A stretch of 64,000 bases of DNA from Turicibacter sp. TJ11. Its GTDB lineage: Bacteria > Bacillota_I > Bacilli_A > MOL361 > Turicibacteraceae. Both the position numbers and the translations under genes were made by a program. The notes under the pieces were generated by a model. It made no database searches. It was not told the origin of the DNA and saw nothing but the letters and a program-made list of their open reading frames with translations. Location: positions 1,517,001 through 1,581,000 of the forward strand of contig NZ_CP069349.1 in assembly GCF_021497505.1 (NCBI RefSeq). Direction: 5' to 3'. How positions within the stretch are numbered: the first letter of the stretch is position 1; every line of letters starts with the position of its first letter. Positions 28,169-37,122 of the stretch are shown piece after piece.

Positions 28169-28719
28169 TATAATTCGGTTATACTCCCATCTTCTCCAAC
28201 AAATAGCATTAAAATGATGCCGTCTCCGCCTTCTTGTTCTTGAAGACTTTTTGATTTAAGAGCGACGTAATAACCAATTTGATTATCAGCATAGTGTTCA
28301 TGATTTTCATCATACATATAAACAATATCATCGTCTGCTCCATAACGTTCAACCGCAATGGCAACGGCATCAGCACCTGTAAAGGCATGGTCGTGACACT
28401 CTTTCTCACTTACCTCCACTTCACTCAGTGATTGTTTTAAAGTCATTAGTCGTGCAGATAATTCTTCATTATCAATTGGCTGACTCAAGTTTGACTCTAG
28501 TGTCTCTAGTGCTAATTTCGCAGCAGAAAACTCCTCAACCCCTACGAGTGTTTCAATGTAAGAGAGTTCATCTTCAATGGATGTGTCACTCAACGTTTGC
28601 TCAAGCACAGATGAAACTTGACTAGATAACCCCTCACTTACATCCGTTTCATTTGAACAACCACTAAGACTTAACATGACTGCAAATCCTAGCATGAAAA
28701 GATACCTAAATGGTTTCAT
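28168..28719 (-). CDS. Hypothetical lipoprotein
   Basis: 183 aa, family not recognised. Lipobox VMLSLSGC (Cys near residue 21). Residues 25-105 are predicted helical and acidic. The C-terminal part (about 110-183) has alternating strands (DIVYMYDENHEHYADNQIGYYVALKS) and ends in FVGEDGSITEL. It starts 1 nt after the stop of the upstream lipoprotein gene, so the two are translationally coupled and may act together at the cell surface. Confidence 0.7.
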   Translation of the reverse strand: MKPFRYLFMLGFAVMLSLSGCSNETDVSEGLSSQVSSVLEQTLSDTSIEDELSYIETLVGVEEFSAAKLALETLESNLSQPIDNEELSARLMTLKQSLSEVEVSEKECHDHAFTGADAVAIAVERYGADDDIVYMYDENHEHYADNQIGYYVALKSKSLQEQEGGDGIILMLFVGEDGSITEL

Positions 28720-28720
28720 T

Positions 28721-29209
28721 TTATCCCTCCAATTTCTGTTTTAATTTTGTTAATTCTTTTATTTCTGCTTTAAATAATTTTAAAGTCCCCATTCGCTTTT
28801 CAATGGTTTGGATAAGCTCTATGACTTCTTGATCATCTTTTGTTTCAAGTGCCTCGTTCGCTAATTCTTTAATCGATTCCAGTTGAGTTTTAATATAGGC
28901 AACGGCCTCTTCTTTTACAAAGCTTGGCTCACTGTCAATTAAGTTTAAATCGGTCCACGCTAGTAATAAGTCATCAAATAACGTTAAGTCATCATATTCT
29001 AACATGTTTAAAAAGGCCTCTCCCTGCTCATACCAAATCTCATAACTTTTATTTGAACTTTCATCACTTGCAAGCTTTAATAAACCAACTGCCCGTTCAT
29101 AAGACTTGTCTTCAAATGCATCTTTTGCTTCTTTAATCATCTGATTCGCTATTTTATTTCCACATCCAGCTAATAGCAAACAACAAAAAAGTAATAGATA
29201 TCGTCTCAC
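28721..29209 (-). CDS. Hypothetical lipoprotein with TPR-like helices
   Basis: 162 aa, GTG start behind GGTGG. Lipobox LLLAGC (Cys near residue 16). The mature protein is helical; KEAKDAFEDKSYERAVGLLKLASDES resembles one tetratricopeptide-type helix pair, and the end is a Lys/Glu-rich coiled coil. First gene of a two-lipoprotein unit. Function unknown. Confidence 0.68.
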   Translation of the reverse strand: MRRYLLLFCCLLLAGCGNKIANQMIKEAKDAFEDKSYERAVGLLKLASDESSNKSYEIWYEQGEAFLNMLEYDDLTLFDDLLLAWTDLNLIDSEPSFVKEEAVAYIKTQLESIKELANEALETKDDQEVIELIQTIEKRMGTLKLFKAEIKELTKLKQKLEG

Positions 29210-29358
29210 TAAACCACCACCCTCGATAATACGAGAATATCACGAGACCAACTTAGAAATTTGCCATATCAGCACCAAAAAAATGGACTACTTCTGTCTT
29301 CTTTTAGCCAAGTTCGCTGCAATCGCCAACGCTTTACAAACCTCCTTTTAGAAAGACA

Positions 29359-29394
29359 AAAAAAGATGTAACCTCTTGTAGATTACATCTTTTG
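29359..29394. terminator. Terminator-like hairpin in the 29210-29525 gap
   Basis: AAAAGATGTAA..TTACATCTTTT stem with A/T tails. The same 316-bp gap also has a short AT-rich hairpin near 29500-29518 at the end of the GGDEF gene, and no gene. Confidence 0.6.
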
Positions 29395-29525
29395 ATGACA
29401 CCATTTGTTATGATATTGAAAAAATGATCAGTTTTTTATTTTAATCATCTAAAAATAAAATGGACTCAAATCAATAAGTGCTTAGCATCTAAGCTGACAA
29501 AAATTAAAATTTTTGTTCAACTATC

Positions 29526-31448
29526 TTAATCAATATAAAACTTATCTTTTCCGTTCTTTTTAGCAATATAAAGTCGTTGATCGGCAGCTACATATAATTG
29601 ATTAAACGTATTAATTTCACTAGTCACTTTGGCACTTCCTATACTAATTGAAAGACCACAGCTTTCATAATACAGTTTAAATGTTTTTCGAATACATTCA
29701 ATTAATTGTGTTAATTTCGTTTCAAGGTGTTGTTTTGTCATATTACTTGGTAAAAATACAACAAATTCATCCCCTCCTAATCGCCCAACGATATCTTTTT
29801 CCCTAAATTCCGATTTAATCGTTTTAGCAAATAATTGCAGGACATAATCACCTTCCATATGACCTTTGGTGTCGTTAATCACTTTAAAATTATCTAAATC
29901 AAATAATAATAAAATCCCTACTTGATTAGTTGCTAAATAAGTGCTGACCAGTTCATAAACTGCTAGTTTATTAAACAATCCCGTTAAATAATCGGTTCGT
30001 GCCAATCGTCTAGATTCATCTAATTCACACATCATATTCTGGCGTTCTAAAATCGTTGGTGTTACATCCTGAATGACACCATACCATTCATTTGCCTCAT
30101 CAAACATTGTTATTTTAACGTATTTAGAATTGGGTAATTCATAAATATCTTGGTGCGATTCTAAAGGATTTTGTTTTAAAGTCGATAAAAATGTTCTAAA
30201 TTTCTGACAATCACCTTTGATTTCATTAAAGGATTCCTGATCCAAGTTTAAGATATCACACGTGTTTTCTGTAATAAAAATTTGGTTTAAGTTTTCAATG
30301 TATTCAAATAAAACGATTGGTAATTTAGTGACATCAATAATATGAATTAATTTATAGTTAAATGTCTTAATCATCTTAACGCTTTGATTAATAGAATTCG
30401 CTATCTGTGATAATTCATAACTACTCATCTCTCCTATTTCAATATCAAACTCACCCTTTTTGAATTCGTTTAAAATTTGTAAAATTTGTTGAATATCTTG
30501 AATCAATTTTTTATTAATTAGATAATTGATCAGTTTGATAACTAAAATGACCAATAACAAAGTAATTAAAGTCATAAATCCTATTAACCAAGCGATCTTA
30601 CTATAAATGATTTGACTACTACTAGCGGCAATAAGAAGTAAATCATCATATTCTTGAGTGACTAAATAATAAGTATCATTCCCAATTTTTAACCATTTTC
30701 CATCAGAGGAAGATTTCAATGACTCTAGTTGATCTTTAAAACTAACTGAATTACCCTCATAAGCAGCTGAATGACCAATTAAATCACCCGTATGACTATT
30801 TAATGCAAACAATAAATGACCTTCTATCATAGGTAATCTACTTAAAACAGTCCTAATGGATGCCTGATTCCAATAGCTTTTTAACCCCTCTGGACCAATT
30901 GCAATTTGAATAAAACCACAATGAGCTCGACATTTAACCCCAATATAACTGCTCTCTTCTTGATCAACTGTATTTTTTTCCATCTCTTGAACGTAACTTG
31001 CAGTTTCATCAGTTGAATCAATTAAAAAGAGAAATTCACGTGCCTGTGAAGAGGTATGGAAATCAAACCCTAACCGATTCTCGACGGAAGAGCCTATAAT
31101 AATCCCCTCTTCACTAACGACTTCAAGCGCATCTACCGAAAGCGTATTAGCAATAGAAACTAATTTTTCTTGATTTTCAATGATATCCGGATTTTCAAAT
31201 ACCATTTCTTCAAAGGCCCGCGCTCTAATTAAATAATCTTGTTTTATTAGTTCTTCAAATTCTTCTAATTCGTTGTGTCTTTCATCTAATACGGATGTCG
31301 TTTGTAAAATCAAATGGTCTAACAGGCCTCGTTGTTGGTTCATCATCACATAAAATTCAAACATACTATAAATTAAAATTAGAAATCCTCCACTAACGGA
31401 TAACACAATTAACATATATCTTCGAAAAATATCCTTTATTTTTTTCAT
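29526..31448 (-). CDS. Membrane diguanylate cyclase (GGDEF) with extracellular sensor
   Basis: 640 aa. A membrane helix at about 12-33, an extracellular sensor (about 34-270, Cache-like in size), a second helix at about 282-305, then a HAMP-like and PAS-like stretch. The GGDEF domain starts near 470 (DYLTGLFNKLA). The active motif RLGGDEF lies at about 556-562 and an intact inhibitory RxxD site (REKD) five residues before it, so it should make c-di-GMP with product feedback. GGAGG precedes ATG 31448. A copy of the structured repeat lies in its upstream region. Confidence 0.9.
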   Translation of the reverse strand: MKKIKDIFRRYMLIVLSVSGGFLILIYSMFEFYVMMNQQRGLLDHLILQTTSVLDERHNELEEFEELIKQDYLIRARAFEEMVFENPDIIENQEKLVSIANTLSVDALEVVSEEGIIIGSSVENRLGFDFHTSSQAREFLFLIDSTDETASYVQEMEKNTVDQEESSYIGVKCRAHCGFIQIAIGPEGLKSYWNQASIRTVLSRLPMIEGHLLFALNSHTGDLIGHSAAYEGNSVSFKDQLESLKSSSDGKWLKIGNDTYYLVTQEYDDLLLIAASSSQIIYSKIAWLIGFMTLITLLLVILVIKLINYLINKKLIQDIQQILQILNEFKKGEFDIEIGEMSSYELSQIANSINQSVKMIKTFNYKLIHIIDVTKLPIVLFEYIENLNQIFITENTCDILNLDQESFNEIKGDCQKFRTFLSTLKQNPLESHQDIYELPNSKYVKITMFDEANEWYGVIQDVTPTILERQNMMCELDESRRLARTDYLTGLFNKLAVYELVSTYLATNQVGILLLFDLDNFKVINDTKGHMEGDYVLQLFAKTIKSEFREKDIVGRLGGDEFVVFLPSNMTKQHLETKLTQLIECIRKTFKLYYESCGLSISIGSAKVTSEINTFNQLYVAADQRLYIAKKNGKDKFYID

Positions 31449-31473
31449 TTTTCAAGCCTCCGCTAGATTTAAA

Positions 31474-31660
31474 TATATCAGTCCGGATAAATTTTTCATG
31501 GTCGAAAAACTTCTAACTCTTCCCCTACCAGGGATAGAAGGCTAAGAGCTTCGCGACTTAGCGTAGGGAACCCACTAGCGTTGTTCTTCTTATCGAGAAG
31601 ACAAACGTATTGGGATAAGTTCGAATAAATGAAAAACATTTCCGTTTCTATAGATCATAT
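31474..31660 (-). repeat. Structured intergenic repeat, copy 4, diverged, with one module
   Basis: On the minus strand TATAGAAACGGAAATG, a TTGTCTTCT..AAGAAGAA stem, then a 51-nt module, and AAGTTTTTCGACCATGAAAAA..TTATCCGGACTGATATA. The module (31523-31573) keeps the outer GGGTTCCCTAC..GGTAGGG and has a different inner stem, GCTAAG..CTTAGC. The rest of the 421-bp gap to 31869 shows no gene. Confidence 0.75.
31523..31573 (-). repeat. Hairpin module, divergent 51-nt form
   Basis: Outer arms CCTAC/GTAGG and inner arms GCTAAG/CTTAGC both pair although their sequence differs from the other modules; the linker CTTCTATCCC replaces TGTCTCCTCC. Confidence 0.65.
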
Positions 31661-31869
31661 TCTTTTTTTACTTGTTAGATTAATAAAATAAGCTATATTA
31701 AACTATCTTTAAATGTAAATTCAATCATGTAAAAGCTGTCGTCTACTTAAATCACCTTCTACAATTATAGTTTACCATTGCTAAATTAGAAATAAAAATT
31801 TCCTTTCATCACTCATGTTATTTTAAAGATTACCTTCTAGTGATTAGGAAAACGTTATTTAGAGATGAC

Positions 31870-33447
31870 TTATAAATCAAAGATTTGCTCAATTGATAAT
31901 GGTTTATTATAATAATTCCCCTGAACATAAAGCTTTTCATTTTTAATCTGAGAAATGATTTGATGCTGAACCGAGTGTTCTACACCGTCTAGGATGACCG
32001 ATTGATTTTTAATCAATGCGAGTTTAGAAATCAATAAGACCACTTCCTCTTTAAGTGAATCAATCCCAATTCCTTCAATAAAAAGTTTATCTATCTTAAT
32101 GATATCCACGTCTAATTGATGTAAAAGATCTAAGTTAGCATATTCTTTTCCAAATTCATCCATTGATATGATAAAACCAGCATGCTTTAATAGCTGAATA
32201 TGATTCATAATCGTTTCTAAATCATCCAATTTCAATCGTTCGACTAATTCTAAACATATTTTATTCATTCCTAAGTTAGATTGATTTAACTTTTTAATAA
32301 CGCCTTTTACAAATTGTTGATTTTCAATATCATCAAATAAGCAATTAACTGAAATATAAAATGGTTGCTCTCTTACACAACGGCAGGTTTTTAACATATG
32401 ATAATCTTTAATTACCTGATCAATAATCCAAAAAGAAACATAAGATGACATTCCGTATTTCTCTATGTTAGACATCATTTTCATAGGTGAAATCATCTGT
32501 TGATTTTTACCGCGTAACCTCAATAAACTTTCAAATCCTATGATTTGATTAGTTTTTGGATGATAAATGGGTTGATACTCAAGAAAATATCGACGTGCCA
32601 TTAAATCTTTTTTTATTTGATTTCTCATAAACTTTCGTTTTAACGACGGGGAAATCACTAATAAAGGTGTAAATAAAGCGAAACCTACGATGATTTCATT
32701 CCAATAATCATCCCCTTCTATTGAATCACCAAAATATTCTTCTAATAATAATGTAATCGGATATTCTCCTTGTTTCATAAATTCCTCAATAACCCGATCA
32801 ATCTCCTCGATAATCAACTCACTATTTTCATTTCCTGCAATATATACATCTTGTCCATTAAATTCATAAACCAAATGATAATCAGAAGCTTTTATCAGGT
32901 TATCGACATATAAATCGATTTCTTTTTCTTCTAATTTCTTAACTAATGTGTGGTAATCTTTTTCATAATAGACAGTGACTTCAATTTGATTAGCTTTTAA
33001 AATCTCTAACACCTTGTTTGCATTAGAATCCCCTCTCACTAATCCAAGTTTCAAATCTTTTCGTTCTTTTAGTTGGTTAAGACTTACTTCCTCAAGACTA
33101 AATAATCCAAAAATTTCCTTATTCGTCCAATTATGATTAAAAATAAATTGGTCTTTGAATTGGTTATTCATTGAAATCCCTAGCATTAAATCAAGATCGC
33201 CAGAAACTAATTGATTCATGCCTTCCGATAACGGTAAGACAATGAATTCATAATCGAATGATAACTCGTCTTCAAATAACTTCATTAAATCATAGTAATA
33301 TCCTTCCATCTCTCCTTCCTCGTTCACCATACAGTATGGCTCATACTCATAAACGCCTATTTTAACAAGATCAACTTCTTGTGCTTTAACAGAATGTAAA
33401 AAAATAAAAAAACTACCCATTAAACATCCTATGATTTTCTTTTTAAT
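31870..33447 (-). CDS. SBP-EAL membrane protein, possible degenerate c-di-GMP phosphodiesterase; putative ATT start
   Basis: About 526 aa. Signal peptide, SBP_bac_3-like solute-binding domain (KIGVYEYEPYCMVNEEG onward, to about residue 225), one membrane helix (about 235-255) and a C-terminal EAL domain. Catalytic positions are altered: EAL is ESLLR, DDFG is DEFG, and EGVET is DGVEHS, so it may bind rather than cleave c-di-GMP. ATG 33420 would remove the charged part of the signal peptide. ATT 33447 gives KKKIIGCLMGSFFIFLHSVKAQ and lies exactly 7 nt after GGAGGG. An AUU start is inference. Confidence 0.8.
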   Translation of the reverse strand: MKKKIIGCLMGSFFIFLHSVKAQEVDLVKIGVYEYEPYCMVNEEGEMEGYYYDLMKLFEDELSFDYEFIVLPLSEGMNQLVSGDLDLMLGISMNNQFKDQFIFNHNWTNKEIFGLFSLEEVSLNQLKERKDLKLGLVRGDSNANKVLEILKANQIEVTVYYEKDYHTLVKKLEEKEIDLYVDNLIKASDYHLVYEFNGQDVYIAGNENSELIIEEIDRVIEEFMKQGEYPITLLLEEYFGDSIEGDDYWNEIIVGFALFTPLLVISPSLKRKFMRNQIKKDLMARRYFLEYQPIYHPKTNQIIGFESLLRLRGKNQQMISPMKMMSNIEKYGMSSYVSFWIIDQVIKDYHMLKTCRCVREQPFYISVNCLFDDIENQQFVKGVIKKLNQSNLGMNKICLELVERLKLDDLETIMNHIQLLKHAGFIISMDEFGKEYANLDLLHQLDVDIIKIDKLFIEGIGIDSLKEEVVLLISKLALIKNQSVILDGVEHSVQHQIISQIKNEKLYVQGNYYNKPLSIEQIFDL

Positions 33448-33505
33448 AACTAATCCCTCCTACTAGCGATAGCACCTTCAATCATAAACAACAATGACAT
33501 AGAGA

Positions 33506-33614
33506 GAGCGAAATAGTTTTCACATCCTAAGAGGCAAGCTGAGTTGATGAGTCCTGTTATCAAAAAGACTAACCAAAATCGCGCTAAAAGATTTCCAACG
33601 ATGAAAAACTATCC
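33506..33614 (+). repeat. Degenerate copy of the structured repeat
   Basis: Partial match in order: GCGAAATAGTTTTCACAT, TATCAAAAAGACTAACC, GCTAAAAGATTTCCAACGATGAAAAACTATC. It lies between the two SBP-EAL genes. No recognisable module. Confidence 0.45.
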
Positions 33615-33619
33615 CCTAC

Positions 33620-35227
33620 TTAGATATCAATTAATTTAATTTCCTGTTTAAATAAGGGCTTGTAATAATAATATCCCTGAACATGAATAAAGTCATAATG
33701 ATATTGTTGAATCGCTTGAATCTGTGTTTTAGTCTCTACCCCTTCTAGCACAACCATTTTATTTTTTATTTGTGAAACCCTAAAGATAAATTCAATCATC
33801 TCATTCTTAACAGGGTCTTCTTCAATTCCCTCGATTAAAAATTTATCTACTTTGATGATATTAGTATCTAAGCTTAATAATAAATCAAGATTTGAATATT
33901 CAGCACCGAAATCATCCATCGCAATTTTAAATCCTGCCTGCTTTAATAGTGCCAAATGCTTAGCGACTCTAGGCATTTGATTCACTTTGATCCGTTCAAT
34001 GATCTCTAAACAAATTTTATTTGGTCCTAAATTCGATTGCTGTAATATTTTTTGAGCTTGACGAATAAAACGACGATTTTCAATTTCACTTAAGGAAACA
34101 TTAATGGAAATATAAAACTCATGATTTTTTACACAATCATACGCTTGAATTTCATCATAATCTTGAATAGCTTTTTTTAAAATCCAAAGGGATATCTCTA
34201 AAAGCATCCCGTTTTCTTCGATTTCTGGAATAAACTGAAAAGGAGGAATCAGTTGCTTTTGATCATTATACAACCTTAATAAGCCCTCAAATCCCCGAAT
34301 TTTCTCACTGTTTAGATGAACAATCGGTTGGTATTGTAAAAGATAACGTTCTTTTTTCATATTCAATCGAATTTTTTGTTTAATCTTAAATCTTTTCCAT
34401 ATAACAATTAAAAACGGACTAACTAAAAGTAATAAAACTAACAACCATGCTGCTAAACATCGCAACACCTGAGCGTTAACCTCTTCGGTTTCACTAAAAT
34501 AACTAGCATACAGGTGTTCGATTGGATGATCTTCCCTCGTATAAAGTGTCGCGAGGGCATCATCGAGTTGATAGATTAATGATTTTTGTTCATTACTTGT
34601 CACAATAAAGACTTGATCACCTGTCATTTCATAAATTTTATCATATCCGGGTCTATCTAATTCGCTATAATGTGGAATAACATCTACTTTACCTGATTCA
34701 AATGATTGTTCAAGTTCTTTCCAACTTTGAACCAAATAAGGTTCAACACTGATTCCCATGACTGAAAAAAGATTTAAAATGGTCTGTGTACTATGGCTAC
34801 CTTCAATTAACCCAATCGTTTTCCCATTTAAATGCTCGATAGACGTCATGCCGGATAAAGGATTCGTGTATAAACCAAATACTTCCTCTCCAATCGATCG
34901 TTGACTATAATTCATTTCGTTCAATCGATCAGAAACTAAAGAAATACCAAACATCAAATCGATTTGTCCCTCTTTTAGCTGCTGCAATCCATCTGAAAAA
35001 TCTGTGATAACATACTCATAACTAAAAGGTAGGACCTCTTGAATCAATAGTAGTAAATCATGATAATAACCCTTTATATTTCCTGACTCATCAATATCAT
35101 AATATGGACTCGTCTCATAAAGACCGATTTTCACTTTATCATCTTGCGCTTGTACTTTAAACGTTATCGGTTGGATTAATCCAATACTGATGATAAATCC
35201 AATCATTAATTTACCTATTAATCGCAT
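33620..35227 (-). CDS. SBP-EAL membrane protein, c-di-GMP phosphodiesterase
   Basis: About 535 aa, paralogue of the previous gene. Signal peptide (RLIGKLMIGFIISIGLIQPITFKVQA), SBP_bac_3-like domain to about residue 230, a membrane helix (about 245-270), then EAL. The motif is EGLLR rather than EALLR, but the metal ligands look intact (NVSLSEIEN, EIIER, MDDFGAEYSNLDLL, KVDKFLI, EGVET). It should hydrolyse c-di-GMP in response to a small ligand such as an amino acid. ATG 35227 is chosen because AGGAGGG lies 5 nt upstream. Confidence 0.87.
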   Translation of the reverse strand: MRLIGKLMIGFIISIGLIQPITFKVQAQDDKVKIGLYETSPYYDIDESGNIKGYYHDLLLLIQEVLPFSYEYVITDFSDGLQQLKEGQIDLMFGISLVSDRLNEMNYSQRSIGEEVFGLYTNPLSGMTSIEHLNGKTIGLIEGSHSTQTILNLFSVMGISVEPYLVQSWKELEQSFESGKVDVIPHYSELDRPGYDKIYEMTGDQVFIVTSNEQKSLIYQLDDALATLYTREDHPIEHLYASYFSETEEVNAQVLRCLAAWLLVLLLLVSPFLIVIWKRFKIKQKIRLNMKKERYLLQYQPIVHLNSEKIRGFEGLLRLYNDQKQLIPPFQFIPEIEENGMLLEISLWILKKAIQDYDEIQAYDCVKNHEFYISINVSLSEIENRRFIRQAQKILQQSNLGPNKICLEIIERIKVNQMPRVAKHLALLKQAGFKIAMDDFGAEYSNLDLLLSLDTNIIKVDKFLIEGIEEDPVKNEMIEFIFRVSQIKNKMVVLEGVETKTQIQAIQQYHYDFIHVQGYYYYKPLFKQEIKLIDI

Positions 35228-35407
35228 CGTCTCCCTCCTATATTGCCCCATCTCTCATTTAAGCTTCATCGTTGACTCCTAATAAAAATCTTATTAAAAA
35301 TAAAAATTTCTTATACCTATCTATTATATAAATAGAAATGTATTTCACATTTTCTAATTCATCTCAGTACGTTAGTCTTTTTGATAAGAAGACAGACTAT
35401 CGTCCAG

Positions 35408-35449
35408 GGGTCACCTACCATGCGCAGCATGTCTCCTCCTTTGGTAGGG
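35408..35449 (+). repeat. Hairpin module, 42 nt
   Basis: GGGTCACCTACC, inner hairpin ATGC-GCA-GCAT, TGTCTCCTCCTT, closing arm TGGTAGGG. Confidence 0.85.
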
Positions 35450-35452
35450 CAC

Positions 35453-35494
35453 GGGTCACCTGCCATGCGTAGCATGTCTCCTCCTTTGGTAGGG
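35453..35494 (+). repeat. Hairpin module, 42 nt
   Basis: The same as its left neighbour except CCTGCC for CCTACC and GTA for GCA in the inner loop; linker CAC before it and AATG after it. Confidence 0.85.
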
Positions 35495-35497
35495 AAT

Positions 35498-35543
35498 GCG
35501 TCACCTACCATTTTCTAGGAAAATGTATCTACCGTTAGTAGGA
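35498..35543 (+). repeat. Hairpin module, 46 nt
   Basis: GCGTCACCTACC, longer inner hairpin ATTTTC..GAAAAT, TGTATCTACCGT, closing arm TAGTAGGA. Confidence 0.8.
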
Positions 35544-36050
35544 CTTAAAAGTTTTCCGATATGAAAAACTTATCTAGACTTATATATAATAAGGATAGCA
35601 AGATCTCGTACTTAGCATCTGACACAGATTATGGATACGTTCTCCTTATACTGAAAAATTCTTCATGAGCCTTAAGTTTTTACTTGCTCTTTAACTTGAC
35701 TGGTTTTGATTTTGGCACCATTCATTAAGTTAAAGATAGTCATTCTTTTAAAATTCATCACTCCTTCTCATCTGAATGCTTCCATACTTTTATGAAGCTA
35801 CGGATTTAAAACCATGCATCCAAAAACTCATTAATACATAATTTTACACAAATTAACACACCACTTCTTCTAAAAATACCACCAATATATACCAAAATCA
35901 ATAGTAAAAAAATATTTTTTCTTATCATCTGACTTACTATTTAAAAAGCAAAAAAATTCTAAATCTAATGAACCAGACTGAGTGGTTGAATTCAGATGAT
36001 AGAAAGACTGACTACAATGGCGTTAAAAATTTATCGCCACTTATATATCA

Positions 36051-36187
36051 AGAGAGAAATAGATTTCACATTATGAAATAGGCTTATAGTTTTGTGGTAA
36101 ATAGATTAACCATAGCGGATTCTCTAAGCTAAGTTGCGAATTGGCTAACTAGTAAAAGGCTTTTAGCTATGCAAAACTTTTAAATAT
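36051..36187 (+). repeat. Degenerate copy of the structured repeat
   Basis: AGAGAAATAGATTTCACAT start, a CTAAG..GCTAACT hairpin in module position and a GCAAAACTTTTAAATATA end. The end of another relic (TTAAAAATTTATCGCCACTTATATA) lies just before it. The surrounding 35591-36246 has no convincing gene; a 28-codon frame (35672-35758, minus) has its binding site too close to the ATG. Confidence 0.4.
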
Positions 36188-36236
36188 AAAAATGGAATCA
36201 CTTAAATCATGAGCCATTTAAGTGATTCCATCTTTA
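36188..36236 (-). terminator. Terminator after the first VanZ gene
   Basis: ATGGAATCACTTAAA..TTTAAGTGATTCCAT long stem with A and T tails. Confidence 0.8.
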
Positions 36237-36246
36237 TAAATAATCG

Positions 36247-36714
36247 TCAATATTTTATGCTAATCTTTTCAAAACAAAGCGTAACGAAACTGATCACACT
36301 GATTCCAAGAATTCCCCCAATAAAGTCAATTAACACATCACGCACCGATGACGTTCGCCCGACAAATGATTGAAAAAATTCATCCATCGTGGCACAAAGT
36401 AGTACTAAAAATAAGGCATAGATCCAACAATTGTGCTCACGTTGTTTGAAACATTTAAAGAGTAAGTAAAGGAGGCTTCCAAGCATGGCGTATTCAAATA
36501 AATGCGCCCCTTTACGCATGATGACATTTGCTAATTTATAAAATTCGCCATAATGGTATGGTGTCACTTTTTCAAGCAGACGCATCAATTTGTAAACCAC
36601 ATAGTCACTGCTTTGAAGTGAAATATGAATCGGTCGTGTCCCCTGATATAAAATGAAGCCCGTCATGATCAAAACTAAACACCCTAATAAAAATTTTCTC
36701 ATCCTCTTTCCCAT
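36247..36714 (-). CDS. VanZ family membrane protein (duplicate locus)
   Basis: 155 aa with the VanZ-like core: RKGAHLFEYAMLGSLLYLLF, then DEFFQSFVGRTSSVRDVLIDFIGGILG. Four membrane helices. It is closely related to the VanZ protein at 40899-41366 (identical over long central stretches). VanZ homologues are linked to teicoplanin tolerance and surface polymers, but the reaction is unknown. It lies 1 nt behind the chimeric membrane-protein remnant, matching the gene order of the intact locus. Confidence 0.85.
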   Translation of the reverse strand: MGKRMRKFLLGCLVLIMTGFILYQGTRPIHISLQSSDYVVYKLMRLLEKVTPYHYGEFYKLANVIMRKGAHLFEYAMLGSLLYLLFKCFKQREHNCWIYALFLVLLCATMDEFFQSFVGRTSSVRDVLIDFIGGILGISVISFVTLCFEKISIKY

Positions 36715-36715
36715 C

Positions 36716-37093
36716 CTAACGAGCTAGACATCTTTTATAAAGTCGGTGCCAGTAAGGAATCATGAACATGAAACCAATTCCTGCACTGAGTAGCCCAAGG
36801 ATACTTAACGTCTTAAACGTATATGCAATTAAGTAGCTAATACTTTCGCGTAAATAACTCACTTGAATGGCGATATGATGATAAAAACCAGATTGAATGC
36901 CACTAAAGAACACAATAAAAATGAATAATCCAACCGCAACGATTCCATATCCACTATAAAGTAATCCTATGTCATATTTTTTACGTTTTTGTTGTCTACG
37001 ACTTCGCGGAGATAACAAGACTTGTAATCCAACTATAAGCGTCGCAACGCCTACTAATCCACCTGCCAATAACATGATTGAAACGATCACCAT
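36716..37093 (-). pseudogene. Deletion-fused remnant: sortase start joined to the C-terminal half of the 299-aa membrane protein
   Basis: The 125-aa frame from GLVGVATLIVGLQVLLSPRSRRQQ onward matches residues about 180-299 of the membrane protein at 41368-42267. Its first codons (MVIVSIMLL) and the DNA before them match the N-terminal helix of the sortase gene near 42810-42850 (MVIGSIMMLV). One deletion of about 1.2 kb between these points in a duplicate of the locus explains the fusion. The product, two or three helices, could still be made; function unlikely. Confidence 0.75.
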
Positions 37094-37122
37094 TAAAAAA
37101 GAGAGATCACAAGTGTAAACTA

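Larger units (their letters stand above)
35324..35590 (+). repeat. Structured intergenic repeat, copy 3, with three tandem modules
   Basis: It begins TATATAAATAGAAATG and ends CTTATCTAGACTTATATA. The second stem is TAGTCT..AAGACAGACTA. After CGTCCAG, three hairpin modules follow head to tail (35408-35449, 35453-35494, 35498-35543) before AAAAGTTTTCCGATATG resumes. Copies 2 and 5 have the same flanks with no module. Confidence 0.88.

Noticed and set aside
35408-35494. Tandem modules considered as a CRISPR array
   Set aside because: There are no unique spacers of 25-40 nt; linkers are 3-4 nt and the units are hairpins of unequal length.
35672-35758. 28-codon minus-strand frame behind AAGGAG
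   Set aside because: Only 2 nt separate the binding site and the ATG. The product is basic and has no hydrophobic helix; noted only because the gap is long.
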